Shown piece by piece: positions 40,106-47,933 of a stretch of DNA of 53,827 nt. Each line of letters begins with the position of its first letter. Positions within the stretch are counted from its first letter, which is position 1. The notes beneath the pieces are model-generated. The model saw only the letters and a program-made list of their open reading frames with translations. It was not told where the DNA came from and made no database searches. This DNA comes from Deltaproteobacteria bacterium (GTDB lineage: Bacteria > Lernaellota > Lernaellaia > JACKCT01), in contig JACKCT010000017.1 in the NCBI GenBank assembly GCA_020633895.1, forward strand, positions 1 through 53,827. Reading direction: 5' to 3'. The position numbers and the translations under genes were made by a program.

Positions 40106-40735
40106 TTGCGCGCCAAAGCCGTCCTGATCCTCGTCGCGATCGCGTTGCTGATGATCGTAGTGCGCGTTCTGGTCGGCGGTGTGCGGGAAAATCGCGTGGC
40201 GGGGCAATACCTCGCCCAAGGCAACGTTCCCGAGGCCATGGCCGCCTACGACCGCAGCCTTCATTGGTATCTTCCCTTGAGCCCGACGTTTTCCACCGCC
40301 ATCGATGGGATGCGTTCCATCGCCGAGGACGCGGAAAAATCCGGGGATGTGGAGACGGCTGTCGTCGCCTGGCGACTGCTGCGGTCGGGAATGTACGCCA
40401 ACGAATGGTGGATTTTGCCTCACAAGTCCCTGGTCGCCGAGGCCGACGAGCGCATCGCCCGCCTGGTCGCCAAACAGGGGGCGGGGGGGGATGCCTCCCG
40501 TGAAGAGCAAATCTACCAAAAGGAATTCGCCTTGTTGACCAAACAAGTCGGACCGAACAAGGCTTGGGCGTTCCTGGCCGTGGTGGCCTTTTTCGGATGG
40601 GTCGCGGCGGTATTGTTTTTCATCGCCAAGGCCTTCGGCCCCAAGGACGAATTCCATCGCCGCCCGGCGGCCATTTACGGCGGAGTGTTTCTCGTGGCCT
40701 ATGCCGTCTGGATGGTCGCTCTTTCGAACGCCTGA
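40106..40735 (+). CDS. TPR-like membrane protein, unknown function
   Basis: A 209-aa protein. Seen: an N-terminal helix (AVLILVAIALLMIVVRVLV, residues 4-22), a soluble helical part with tetratricopeptide-like wording (AGQYLAQGNVPEAMAAYDRS near 33-52, then AEDAEKSGDVETAVVAWRLL near 75), and two C-terminal membrane helices (about 150-172 and 185-207). The start is a TTG at 40106, supported by GGAG six bases before it; no ATG or GTG fits the N-terminal helix. The role is unknown. It follows the 553-aa lipoprotein and may share its transcript. Confidence 0.7.
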   Translation: MRAKAVLILVAIALLMIVVRVLVGGVRENRVAGQYLAQGNVPEAMAAYDRSLHWYLPLSPTFSTAIDGMRSIAEDAEKSGDVETAVVAWRLLRSGMYANEWWILPHKSLVAEADERIARLVAKQGAGGDASREEQIYQKEFALLTKQVGPNKAWAFLAVVAFFGWVAAVLFFIAKAFGPKDEFHRRPAAIYGGVFLVAYAVWMVALSNA

Positions 40736-40876
40736 TGCCTATCAGGGAAAACCCGCAATTCCTTGTGGTGATATTCGCGAAAATGTGAGCTTGCTTTCGG
40801 AACATTTGTCGGCTAAAAGACATCCTACATTCTGCGTGCTGGGAGCCTTTCGTGGACAGAAAGGGCGCTGCTTTCG

Positions 40877-41119
40877 ATGGCGCTTCACCCCAGGTTCTTT
40901 GTTCGGGTCGGTTTCGCGGTTTTAATCTTCAGTTTGGTCTCCTGGGCTTTGCCGGGATGCGTGGTCGTACAGCCGTATGACCGGGCGGCCCTGGCGGACC
41001 CGATCATGCAGTTCGACGCCTTCGGCGTGGACTCGGCCTACCATGACAAGATGTATGCGACGCGAGAGGCGGCTCGCGGCGGATCCGGCGGGGCTTCCGG
41101 CGGGTGCGCCTGCAAATGA
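40877..41119 (+). CDS. DUF4266-family small lipoprotein with C-terminal CxC
   Basis: An 80-aa lipoprotein. Seen: signal with lipobox (ALPGC near residue 28), then VVVQPYDRAALADPIMQFD, a conserved His region (SAYHDKMYATREAARGG), and a Gly-rich end finishing GGASGGCACK. This matches the DUF4266 family, whose members end in a Gly-rich CxC tail. The next gene (DUF3570) starts inside its stop codon (ATGA) and a TlpA-like thioredoxin follows; this trio recurs in bacteria, often with an ApbE flavin transferase, which I do not see here. A redox or metal-handling role is inferred. The ribosome site is weak (GAAAGGG at about 13 bases). Confidence 0.85.
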   Translation: MALHPRFFVRVGFAVLIFSLVSWALPGCVVVQPYDRAALADPIMQFDAFGVDSAYHDKMYATREAARGGSGGASGGCACK

Positions 41120-42348
41120 CGCGCGCAGGATTTACGGCGGCCGTTGCGATCGTTGCGGCGATCGGGATCGTCTTTTCGGCGACTCCCGCTCATGCCCAGC
41201 AAACGATCGAGGGCTTTGTCGCCGGATACGCCGATAGCGAGGCCAACGATATTGTCACCACCACCGCCAAGGTGGACGGCACCATCGAAGGCCGATACAA
41301 ATTGGGCGCGAAGGTTACGATCGACGCGATCTCTTCGGCCAGCACGCCCTACAACACAACCGGCGAGGAACAGCTCGTCGACGCCGTTTCGTCGGCCAGC
41401 ACGTCCTATACCGATCAGGCCGAGACCGACCCCATCGGCTTTGTCGGCGGTTTCTCCACGGGAACCGGCAACGAAGGCATCCTGGCCAACGAGCCGAACT
41501 TCTCGAAATCCCGCGTGGAATTGTCCGGATACGCCGGCGCCGAATTCGGCGAAAACGAGGCCACCGCGGGCGCGATCTACTCCCACGAGGACATCTATCA
41601 GTCCGCCACGATTTATTTGACGTATCTGCGTTACCTGGCGCTTCGTAACGCGACGATCTCGGCGACCTATTTCCACAACTTCGACACCGTCGACGCCAAG
41701 GAAGAGGACATCGCCGCGGAGGTCGGATATCCGAAGCCCAAGGACGTGGACGGCGTCAGCCTGACCGTCTCCCAGGTTCTGTCGCGCAAGACCATCGGCA
41801 AAGTGACCGGCTACTACGAACGGGAGTCGGGGGCGTTGCAGGATCCGCTGCGCGAGATGTACCTGATCGAAGGCAACGACGTGTACATCGTTCCCGAGTG
41901 GCTGCCCACGACGCTGGAGCGCTATTCCGTCACCGGCCAGATCAACCAGGGTCTGTGGGAAGGCTCCTCCCTGCAGGTGTCCTATCGTTACTATTGGGAT
42001 TCGTGGGACATTCAGGCCCATACGCTCTGGGGGCAGTGGTATCAGTATCTGTCGCCCCAGGTGCTGTTCAGCGCCTTCGGCCGCTATTACACGCAGACCT
42101 CCGCCAAGTACTGGACCCCCTCGATCACGGCGTTGGAAGGCTATTACACGGCTTCGGCCCAGTTGCAGGAGTTGCAGGCCAACGCGGTGGGCGCCCGGCT
42201 GTGGTTCCTGGACGGACGAGAAGCGGTGCCGGACTTCGATTTGCGCGCGGGGATCGGATTCGACTATTACACGCAGAACGACCGCGACTATCTGGTCGAC
42301 GGGTACGACGCGGTGGTCTTGATGGCGAATATCGCCGGGAGTTGGTAG
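41116..42348 (+). CDS. DUF3570-family probable outer-membrane beta-barrel
   Basis: A 410-aa exported protein of the DUF3570 family. Seen: Sec signal (SATPAHAQ near residue 28), then alternating polar/aromatic stretches typical of transmembrane strands (KVDGTIEGRYKLGAKVTIDA, SLQVSYRYYWDSWDIQAHTL, QVLFSAFGRYYTQTS, GIGFDYYTQNDRDY) and a terminal aromatic residue (AGSW), as in outer-membrane barrels. The early sequence TIDAISSASTPYNTT followed by VDAVSSAS is characteristic of this family. The ATG at 41116 overlaps the DUF4266 stop by four bases; the GTG at 41104 is less likely. It probably works with the DUF4266 lipoprotein and the thioredoxin downstream; the molecular role is unknown. Confidence 0.87.
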   Translation: MTRAGFTAAVAIVAAIGIVFSATPAHAQQTIEGFVAGYADSEANDIVTTTAKVDGTIEGRYKLGAKVTIDAISSASTPYNTTGEEQLVDAVSSASTSYTDQAETDPIGFVGGFSTGTGNEGILANEPNFSKSRVELSGYAGAEFGENEATAGAIYSHEDIYQSATIYLTYLRYLALRNATISATYFHNFDTVDAKEEDIAAEVGYPKPKDVDGVSLTVSQVLSRKTIGKVTGYYERESGALQDPLREMYLIEGNDVYIVPEWLPTTLERYSVTGQINQGLWEGSSLQVSYRYYWDSWDIQAHTLWGQWYQYLSPQVLFSAFGRYYTQTSAKYWTPSITALEGYYTASAQLQELQANAVGARLWFLDGREAVPDFDLRAGIGFDYYTQNDRDYLVDGYDAVVLMANIAGSW

Positions 42349-42350
42349 GC

Positions 42351-42875
42351 ATGACGACGTTTTACGAGCGCCACCCTTGGGCGCGAATTCTCTTCTTTTT
42401 CCTGGTGTGCGCCGCTTTCGGCGCCTTGAGCGCCACATCCGCCGGGGCGGCCAAGGCCGGGGACAAAATCCCGGCCCTGTCCGGGACGACGGTGAGCGGC
42501 AAAACCGCCACCGTCGAGGCCGAGCGGGGTAAGGTGCTGGTGGTCAATATCTGGGCGACGTGGTGCCTGCCGTGCCGGGAGGAGTTGCCCCATTTCGACA
42601 ACTTAGCCGGGATGTTCGGCGACAAGGTCGAGGTATGGGCCGTGAACGTGGACGATTCCCGGTCCGCGGTTGAACGCTATCTGAACAAGGCCGGGTTCCG
42701 GAATCTGACGGTCCTGATCGACGCCGACAAGAAAATTCCCAAGGCCCTGGCGACCACGGCCATGCCTTCGACATACGTGGTCGACCAAGAGGGGACCATT
42801 CGATACGTCAACGAGGGGTATAAACCCGGAGACGAAGACAAGATCAAAGAGAAAATCGAGGCTTTGCTAAAATAA
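42351..42875 (+). CDS. TlpA-like periplasmic thioredoxin
   Basis: A 174-aa exported thioredoxin-fold protein. Seen: signal peptide (residues 1-33, SATSAGAA), then AGDKIPALSGTTVSGKT, redox motif WATWCLPCREELPHF near residues 66-80, and cis-Pro MPSTYVVDQEG near 143. CLPC and the AhpC/TSA-type layout suggest a disulfide reductase like TlpA/ResA. It starts 2 bp after the DUF3570 stop, so it is certainly co-transcribed, and the DUF4266 CxC tail is an attractive client. Confidence 0.93.
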   Translation: MTTFYERHPWARILFFFLVCAAFGALSATSAGAAKAGDKIPALSGTTVSGKTATVEAERGKVLVVNIWATWCLPCREELPHFDNLAGMFGDKVEVWAVNVDDSRSAVERYLNKAGFRNLTVLIDADKKIPKALATTAMPSTYVVDQEGTIRYVNEGYKPGDEDKIKEKIEALLK

Positions 42876-42909
42876 ATCAGATTAATTGACCCACAGTTCA
42901 GAAAGGAGG

Positions 42910-42923
42910 TTGACCTGAGTCAA
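42910..42923. promoter_or_regulatory. Crp/Fnr-type operator candidate
   Basis: TTGAC-CTGA-GTCAA, the same arms as the palindrome upstream of actA, lying 100 bp before the 34-aa gene. If TGTATT at 42948 is the -10 box, its position is close to the class II activator geometry (-41.5). Confidence 0.5.
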
Positions 42924-42978
42924 TCATTTTCCTAATCTTCATCCCATTGTATTTCGATGTGGTGTGGTAGACACGCAT

Positions 42979-43004
42979 TGCGCTTGACTAGGGAATAAAG
43001 CGCA
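42979..43004. promoter_or_regulatory. Inverted repeat TGCGCTT...AAGCGCA
   Basis: Perfect 7-bp arms (42979-42985, 42998-43004) separated by 12 bases, 18 bp before the 34-aa ORF. It could be a leader hairpin or an operator. Confidence 0.35.
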
Positions 43005-43022
43005 TTTGCCAGGAGATACCGC

Positions 43023-43127
43023 ATGATGGGGCAACGAGAGTTCACGGCGGTGGAGATCAGCGATATGCTGCGCTTGGGCGCTAGCGCGTTGATCTTGCTG
43101 TCCATCATCATCGCTTTCGCGTCGTAG
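43023..43127 (+). CDS. 34-aa single-helix membrane protein
   Basis: A short ORF of 34 codons plus stop. The N-terminal half is polar (MMGQREFTAVEISDMLR) and the C-terminal half is a membrane helix (GASALILLSIIIAFAS). AGGAG lies seven bases before the first ATG, a textbook ribosome site. The gene follows the TlpA gene on the same strand but after 147 bp with its own candidate Fnr-type operator, so it may be an independent unit. Tiny single-helix proteins often modulate respiratory or transport complexes; nothing here identifies the partner. I do not recognise a family. Confidence 0.6.
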   Translation: MMGQREFTAVEISDMLRLGASALILLSIIIAFAS

Positions 43128-43332
43128 TTTCGCTGCGACGCGTTATAAAAACTAAAAACAAATTCTTATTACTCTAATCCCGACCAAATTGATCGACAAT
43201 ATCAAGTTAAACCGCTAGATGTGGTACGCCGTCACCGTGACGCGCGGCGTAGCATTTTGCCGCGACGCATCAATACCTCGCCCCCATGAGGCGGCGGCAT
43301 CGTCGATGTGACAAACTCGAAATTTCTTGCGA
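43128..43332. other. A/T-rich convergent gap with hairpin
   Basis: No ORF. It contains a stretch of A/T-rich sequence (43136-43205) and an inverted repeat TACGCCG/CGGCGTA at 43225-43231 and 43245-43251, with GTCAC-C-GTGAC in its loop, followed on the plus strand by GCATTTT. The hairpin may end transcription from the plus side, before the convergent dGTPase gene. Confidence 0.4.
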
Positions 43333-44478
43333 TTAGCTGGACGGGAACGGCGACTCGAACAGCCGCCCGTACTCCTGGAGGGCGTAGCGGTCCGTCATGC
43401 TGGCGATGTAGTCTGCGATGGCCCGGCGCTTGCCGTACTTCTCGTTCAGCTCGCGATAAGACGGCGGCAGCATGGTCGGGAAGGAGTCGTAGGCCTCGAA
43501 AAGCCGCTGGATGGTGCGATGGGCCTGAAAACGCAGCATTTCCAGCCGGTGGTGTTGGTAGAGGCGCTCCGACAAGTGATGACGCACCTGGGCTTGGAGT
43601 TCCTTGCCTTCAGCGGTGTGCGTGACGAGTAGCCGTCCCGCCTGGCGAACGTCGTCCAGGGTTTCCACGCCGACTTCGGTCAGATTCCGCCGCGTCGCCT
43701 CGGCCAGGTCGTTGATGTAGAAGCTGATCAGATGGCTGACCGCCATGCTCTTCATGTGGTGCGGACTGATCGATTCGCCGTATTTCTTCTTCACCGCTTC
43801 CTTGACCTGCCGCCAGATCGCCAATTCGTCGAGTTCTTCCCACTTGAGAATGCCCGATTCCAGACCGTCGTCGATGTCGTGGTTGAGGTAGGCGATGGCG
43901 TCGGTCAGGTTGATGAGTTGTGCTTCCAGGGTCGGCTGCCACTCGGGATGGTATTCGACGAAGCGCTGGTGATCCGGATTATCGAAATAGCTCGAATGCT
44001 TCACGATGCCTTCCCGCACCTCGAAGCTCAGGTTCAGGCCGCGAAAGTTCGGGTAGCGATCTTCCAGAATGGTCACGACGCGCAGGGACTGGAGGTTGTG
44101 CTCGAACCCGCCGTCCTCGGCCATCATCTCGTTAAGGGCGTCTTCGCCGGCGTGGCCGAAGGGGGTATGCCCCAGGTCGTGGGCCAGCGCGAGGGCTTCG
44201 GCCAGGTGCTCGTTGAGCCCCAGGAGCTTGGCGATCGAACGGCTGATCTGCGCCACCTCGATGGAGTGCGTCAGGCGGGTGCGGTAATAGTCGCCCTCGT
44301 GGTTGACGAAGACCTGCGTCTTGTATTCCAGGCGGCGAAAGGCCGACGAGTGGATAATGCGATCCCGATCCCGTTCGAAGGTCTCACGGCTGTCGTGTTC
44401 CTTGGACGGCTCGGCATGGTCCCGTCCCAGGGTCAGGTCGTCGTGCGCCGCGTAGGCGGCCAATGGCGTGTCGGTCAT
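43333..44478 (-). CDS. dgt: dGTP triphosphohydrolase-like HD-domain protein
   Basis: A 381-aa HD-domain nucleotide hydrolase that cleaves dGTP or other dNTPs to nucleoside and triphosphate, controlling dNTP pools. Seen: RDRDRIIHSSAFRRLEYKTQ split at the N-terminal family motif (residues about 35-55), the HD metal site (RLTHSIEV near 72, ALAHDLGHTPFGHAGED near 97-112), DAIAYLNHDIDDG near 190, and a C-terminal helical part. Length fits type-2 dGTPase-like proteins rather than the 505-aa E. coli Dgt. Its ATG overlaps the stop of the upstream gene (ATGA), the last link in the trpS-scpAB operon. Confidence 0.94.
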   Translation of the reverse strand: MTDTPLAAYAAHDDLTLGRDHAEPSKEHDSRETFERDRDRIIHSSAFRRLEYKTQVFVNHEGDYYRTRLTHSIEVAQISRSIAKLLGLNEHLAEALALAHDLGHTPFGHAGEDALNEMMAEDGGFEHNLQSLRVVTILEDRYPNFRGLNLSFEVREGIVKHSSYFDNPDHQRFVEYHPEWQPTLEAQLINLTDAIAYLNHDIDDGLESGILKWEELDELAIWRQVKEAVKKKYGESISPHHMKSMAVSHLISFYINDLAEATRRNLTEVGVETLDDVRQAGRLLVTHTAEGKELQAQVRHHLSERLYQHHRLEMLRFQAHRTIQRLFEAYDSFPTMLPPSYRELNEKYGKRRAIADYIASMTDRYALQEYGRLFESPFPSS

Positions 44479-46379
44479 GGTCCCGTTTCCGTTGTCGCGG
44501 TTTCGTCGCCGCGTGTCGTGTCGTTATCGTCATCGGGCAGGTCGGGCGCGCCCGGGCCTTGGGAGCGTTCCCACAGGACGTCGAAGGCCTGGCAATAAAC
44601 GATCATGGCGTGGCTGATTTCGTCCACGTCGATCGTCGGGTCGATCAGGCTGTAACGCACGGCTCCGTAGGCCTCTTCGGGCCGACGCAGATAATAGCCG
44701 TTGCCGACATGGTACTGGGCGTTGAGTAAAAACGCGGTCGCCATCAGGACGCGCTCGGCCAATTCGTGCGTCGGTTTCCCGGCCTTTTTGGCAACCTTGA
44801 ACGCGGCGATCAAGGCCTCCGCGCGCAGCGCCGCCGACAGGGTTCGCGGCGGCCGATTGTTTTTGAATCCGCCCGTGTAGTCCAGGTAGTCCCGGTCCTC
44901 GGGCGTGTACTGCTCCCCCATGATGCCGTCGGCCATGGCGAAAACGGCGCTTTCGAGCTTTTCATCCGGCGCTTGCAGATCAACCTCGGCCACCGCCTGC
45001 AGGCTCCAGGGGTCGGCGTCGCCGGTGCGTTCGAATTCTTCGATCAAATAGTCGGCGCCCCGGCGCGCGGCGATGATCCACTCCGCCGTCTTGTTCACCC
45101 CGTAGTACCGGGCCAAGGCGAGGGTGGCGTGGGCGGCCACGGACGTGGATTTGGCGGACGTTCGCAGGTGCGTGAGGCGATGATAGTAGCTGGGGTAGAA
45201 GCTGCCGTCGTCGTCCTGAAGATCGACGAGGGTGTGGGCGAGGCGGTTGACCTGGGCGACACCGACGATTTCCAACTGCTGCCGAGGCAGTTGAGCGAGG
45301 GCCATCAGGCTCATGGCGTTGGTCGTGGTGACGGCGTTGCCCATGTAGTTCACGCCCAGCAATTCGGGTTGCAGGAAGAGGGGCTGGATTCGTTCGTTGA
45401 GCCAGCGCAAGGGCGTCCGGGCCTGTTCCAGCGTCGCCAATTGTCCGCTGTAGCGCACCAGCGTCGCGATGGCGTACAGCGCCTTGGCGTGGTGATAAGG
45501 GTCTATTGTCGCGTCGTCGGATTCGACGTCGTGCGTCGGGTCCATGTCGGCGACAAAGCGGCCGTCGTCATCCACCGAACGCAGCAGATACTGCCCGGCG
45601 CGCGTGGCGGCGTCCTGCAAGTCCTGCACCGTGTATGAGGTGATCGCCTGGTTGCCTCGGTAGAGCAGTTCCGGCTTGATGTCCTCGGCTATTTGCAGCG
45701 CGGATTCCGTGCGGAAGCGATAAAGCGGATGCTCCTTCCAACCGTTCGCCCCCGTGCCCGCCAACTCGCCAAGCTCCATCAGGATCTTTTCGCGGCGGTC
45801 GCTCCGCCCGTCGGCTTCAACGGCCCAGCCTTTGTGGACAAAGACCGGTCCGGGAAGGTAGGTCCGGTGATCGCCCATGTCGAGGATCAGCCCATGTACC
45901 CCCGGCTCGATGCGCGGCGCCCGATTGCCCTTGATTTTGATCGGACTGATGTCGTCGATCACGGCCATGGTGATGGCGATCTGGGCCGGATCGATGCTGC
46001 GATATCCCGCGAAATCGTCGTCGGCAATGATCGCGTCAACGGCCGCCAGTATGCGCGCGCGTACGTCGCCCGTTTCACCGACGCCCCAGATCATCGGTTG
46101 GTCACGGTGATAGATCGTGACAATGGTCGGCAGTGAACCGGCGGCGTTGACATCGGCGCGCGTGGGCAAGGCGGCGCGGGCGGCCGGGTCCTCGGGCAGG
46201 GCGAGGGCGCGGCGGGCCAGATCGAACATCTCCAACCAGCCGTAGACGTCCAGACGCACGTCGTCGCGGGTGCGCTCACTGGCGCTGAACGGCGGAGCCG
46301 CCGACGCGGACGAGAACGTCGCGACGACAACAGCAAGCGCCAGCGCACCTGTCGCGATTCGCCTCACACCTCGTCGCAT
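44475..46379 (-). CDS. Exported AMMECR1-like / alpha-alpha toroid fusion, unknown function
   Basis: A 634-aa secreted protein. Seen: signal peptide (SSASAAPP near residue 28); residues about 80-240 look like an AMMECR1-type fold (IVTIYHRDQPMIWGVGETGD split at the first strand, AVIDDISPIKIKG, EPGVHGLILDMGDHRTYLPG, split here); residues about 250-600 are helical repeats resembling a terpene-cyclase/GH-type toroid (TRAGQYLLRSVDDDGRFVAD, PYHHAKALYAIATLVRY, AAHATLALARYYGV, WSLQAVAEVDLQ). The last 20 residues are Asp/Thr-rich. No catalytic DxDD or QW repeat is visible. Start: ATG at 46379 with GGGAAG upstream; a GTG at 46367 would give a four-base GTGA overlap. It sits between an RluB-type gene and dgt in the operon. 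Confidence 0.72.
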   Translation of the reverse strand: MRRGVRRIATGALALAVVVATFSSASAAPPFSASERTRDDVRLDVYGWLEMFDLARRALALPEDPAARAALPTRADVNAAGSLPTIVTIYHRDQPMIWGVGETGDVRARILAAVDAIIADDDFAGYRSIDPAQIAITMAVIDDISPIKIKGNRAPRIEPGVHGLILDMGDHRTYLPGPVFVHKGWAVEADGRSDRREKILMELGELAGTGANGWKEHPLYRFRTESALQIAEDIKPELLYRGNQAITSYTVQDLQDAATRAGQYLLRSVDDDGRFVADMDPTHDVESDDATIDPYHHAKALYAIATLVRYSGQLATLEQARTPLRWLNERIQPLFLQPELLGVNYMGNAVTTTNAMSLMALAQLPRQQLEIVGVAQVNRLAHTLVDLQDDDGSFYPSYYHRLTHLRTSAKSTSVAAHATLALARYYGVNKTAEWIIAARRGADYLIEEFERTGDADPWSLQAVAEVDLQAPDEKLESAVFAMADGIMGEQYTPEDRDYLDYTGGFKNNRPPRTLSAALRAEALIAAFKVAKKAGKPTHELAERVLMATAFLLNAQYHVGNGYYLRRPEEAYGAVRYSLIDPTIDVDEISHAMIVYCQAFDVLWERSQGPGAPDLPDDDNDTTRGDETATTETGP

Positions 46380-47125
46380 GTCAGCTTCCCGGCACGCAGT
46401 TCGCGCAGCTCGTCCTTGGTCAAATAGCGAAATTTGCCGAGGGGCAGGTCGGCCAGGAAGAGGGGACCGAAGGCGATGCGCCGCAGCTTTTTGACCGGAT
46501 GGCCGACGACGTCGCACATGCGTTTGACCTGGTGGTACTTGCCTTCGACGATCTTCAGGCGCAACAGCGAGACGTTCGTCGGCTTGCCCAGCAATTTGAC
46601 CCGCGCGGGTTTCGTCTTGCGCCCTTCGATTTTCACGCCCGCTTCCAACTGCTGCACCGTCTTTCCGCCGACCTTGCCCTCGACGAGGGCGTCGTAGACC
46701 TTTTCGACCTTGTTTTGCGGGCGCATGAGGAATTGGGCCAGATCGCCGTCGTTGGTGAGCAGCAGGAGGCCTTCCGTGTCCCAGTCCAGCCGCCCGACGG
46801 CCTCCACGCGAAATTTCACCCGATGCAGCAGGTCGAACACGGTCGGCCGCTCCTCCGGGTCCGAGCGCGTGGTGATCATCCCCGCGGGCTTGTTGAGCAT
46901 GAGGTAAACGTGGGGTTCGAGCTTCTTGATCGACTTGCCGTCGACGCGCACATGGTCGATGCCCAGGCGGATGGGCGTGCCGGGGTTGGTTTCGGTTTGG
47001 CCGTTGACTTCGACCAGACCGTCTTTCACCAGATCGCCGGCCCCGCGACGCGAGGCAACGCCGGCTCGGGCCAGATAGACCGACAGGCGCAGGGTTTCGG
47101 GGGTTTTATCGCCGTCTTTGGTCAA
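46364..47125 (-). CDS. RluB/RsuA-family pseudouridine synthase
   Basis: A 253-aa RNA-modifying enzyme. Seen: N-terminal S4 RNA-binding domain (LRLSVYLARAGVASRRGAGD, residues 12-31), NKPAGMITTRSDPEERPTV near 80, catalytic Asp in AVGRLDWDTEGLLLLTNDGD near 112 (split), and KVYDALVEGK, EGKYHQVKRMCDVVGHPVKKL near 205, typical of the RluB/E/F and RsuA group. It probably modifies 23S rRNA. The frame starts at a TTG (47125) overlapping scpB by 20 bp; no better start or ribosome site is visible, so the N-terminus is uncertain. It follows scpB, a common bacterial arrangement. Confidence 0.92.
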   Translation of the reverse strand: MTKDGDKTPETLRLSVYLARAGVASRRGAGDLVKDGLVEVNGQTETNPGTPIRLGIDHVRVDGKSIKKLEPHVYLMLNKPAGMITTRSDPEERPTVFDLLHRVKFRVEAVGRLDWDTEGLLLLTNDGDLAQFLMRPQNKVEKVYDALVEGKVGGKTVQQLEAGVKIEGRKTKPARVKLLGKPTNVSLLRLKIVEGKYHQVKRMCDVVGHPVKKLRRIAFGPLFLADLPLGKFRYLTKDELRELRAGKLTCDEV

Positions 47126-47918
47126 AGCAGATGTCGCGGTCTATCGTGAGGTAATCGTCTTTCTCGTCGTCTTCGTCGGCGTCGTCGTCTTCGTCGAATT
47201 CGTCTTCGTCACCATCATCGTCATTGTTTTCATCGAGTTCATCTTCGTCGCCGTCATCACCGCCGTCCTCGTCGGCGACATCGTCAGTCTCCTCGTCCGT
47301 CTCCTCGTCGGCGCCGTCGTCGGGCATGTCATCCTGGTCGTCGTCGGGAGTCATGCCGCCGGGGTTTTGAAATTCCTCGATCTGTTCGCTGTCCAGATCG
47401 GTGATCTCCGTGAGGGTGGGCAGGGACGAAAGATCCTTGAGATTGAACAATTCCAGAAATTCCTTCGTCGTGCCGTAGATGAACGGCTTGCCCGGCACGT
47501 CCTTGCGGCCCAGGATGCGCACCATATTCTTGTCCAGCAGGGCGTTGACCGCGCTGCCGCAATCCACGCCGCGAATGGCCTCGATCTCCGGGCGCGTGCA
47601 GGGCTGGTTGTAGGCGACGATCGCCAGCGTCTCCAGCGCGGCCTTGGAGAGCTTCTGGGGCTTCTTGTCCACCAGACGCTTGACCCATTCCACATTTTCC
47701 GGCTTGGTCCGAAACTGGAATCCGTCGGCCACTTCCTCAAGCTCAATGCCCCGGTCCGGGGCGGCGTAGTCCGCCATCAGCGCCTCGATCACCGGCGTGA
47801 TCTCCTTGGCCGGCATATCGTCGAGGACCTTGCGGATCTTCGCCATGGGAACGGGCTCTTCGGAAACGAAAATCAGCGCCTCCACAATGGATTTGACGCG
47901 CTCCAAATCGATGCTCAA
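47106..47918 (-). CDS. scpB: Segregation and condensation protein ScpB with acidic tail
   Basis: A 270-aa ScpB, the winged-helix partner of ScpA and SMC in chromosome condensation. Seen: VKSIVEALIFVSEEPVPMAKI at the N-terminus (split here), ALETLAIVAYNQPCTRPEIEAIRGVD near residues 90-115 (split; the family hallmark), and GRKDVPGKPFIYGTTKEFLELF near 135-157. From about residue 190 there is a long Asp/Glu run (DDDQDDMPDDGADEETDEET and onward), about 70 residues, ending IDRDICFDQRRR. This extends the family core of roughly 190 residues. It starts 15 bp after scpA. Confidence 0.94.
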   Translation of the reverse strand: MSIDLERVKSIVEALIFVSEEPVPMAKIRKVLDDMPAKEITPVIEALMADYAAPDRGIELEEVADGFQFRTKPENVEWVKRLVDKKPQKLSKAALETLAIVAYNQPCTRPEIEAIRGVDCGSAVNALLDKNMVRILGRKDVPGKPFIYGTTKEFLELFNLKDLSSLPTLTEITDLDSEQIEEFQNPGGMTPDDDQDDMPDDGADEETDEETDDVADEDGGDDGDEDELDENNDDDGDEDEFDEDDDADEDDEKDDYLTIDRDICFDQRRR

Positions 47919-47933
47919 GGCCGTCGGTCCTTT

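Larger units (their letters stand above)
42876..43022. other. Upstream region of the 34-aa membrane protein
   Basis: A more A/T-rich gap with no long ORF. It holds an isolated perfect Shine-Dalgarno (AAAGGAGGT, 42902-42910) with no usable ORF behind it, an Fnr-type palindrome (42910-42923) and a small inverted repeat (42979-43004). A TGTATT hexamer at 42948-42953 would put the palindrome about 43 bp upstream of transcription start. Confidence 0.5.

Noticed and set aside
40731-40746. Hairpin CCTGAT-GCCT-ATCAGG overlapping a stop codon as terminator
   Set aside because: Only six base pairs and no T-run follows; it overlaps the end of the coding sequence.
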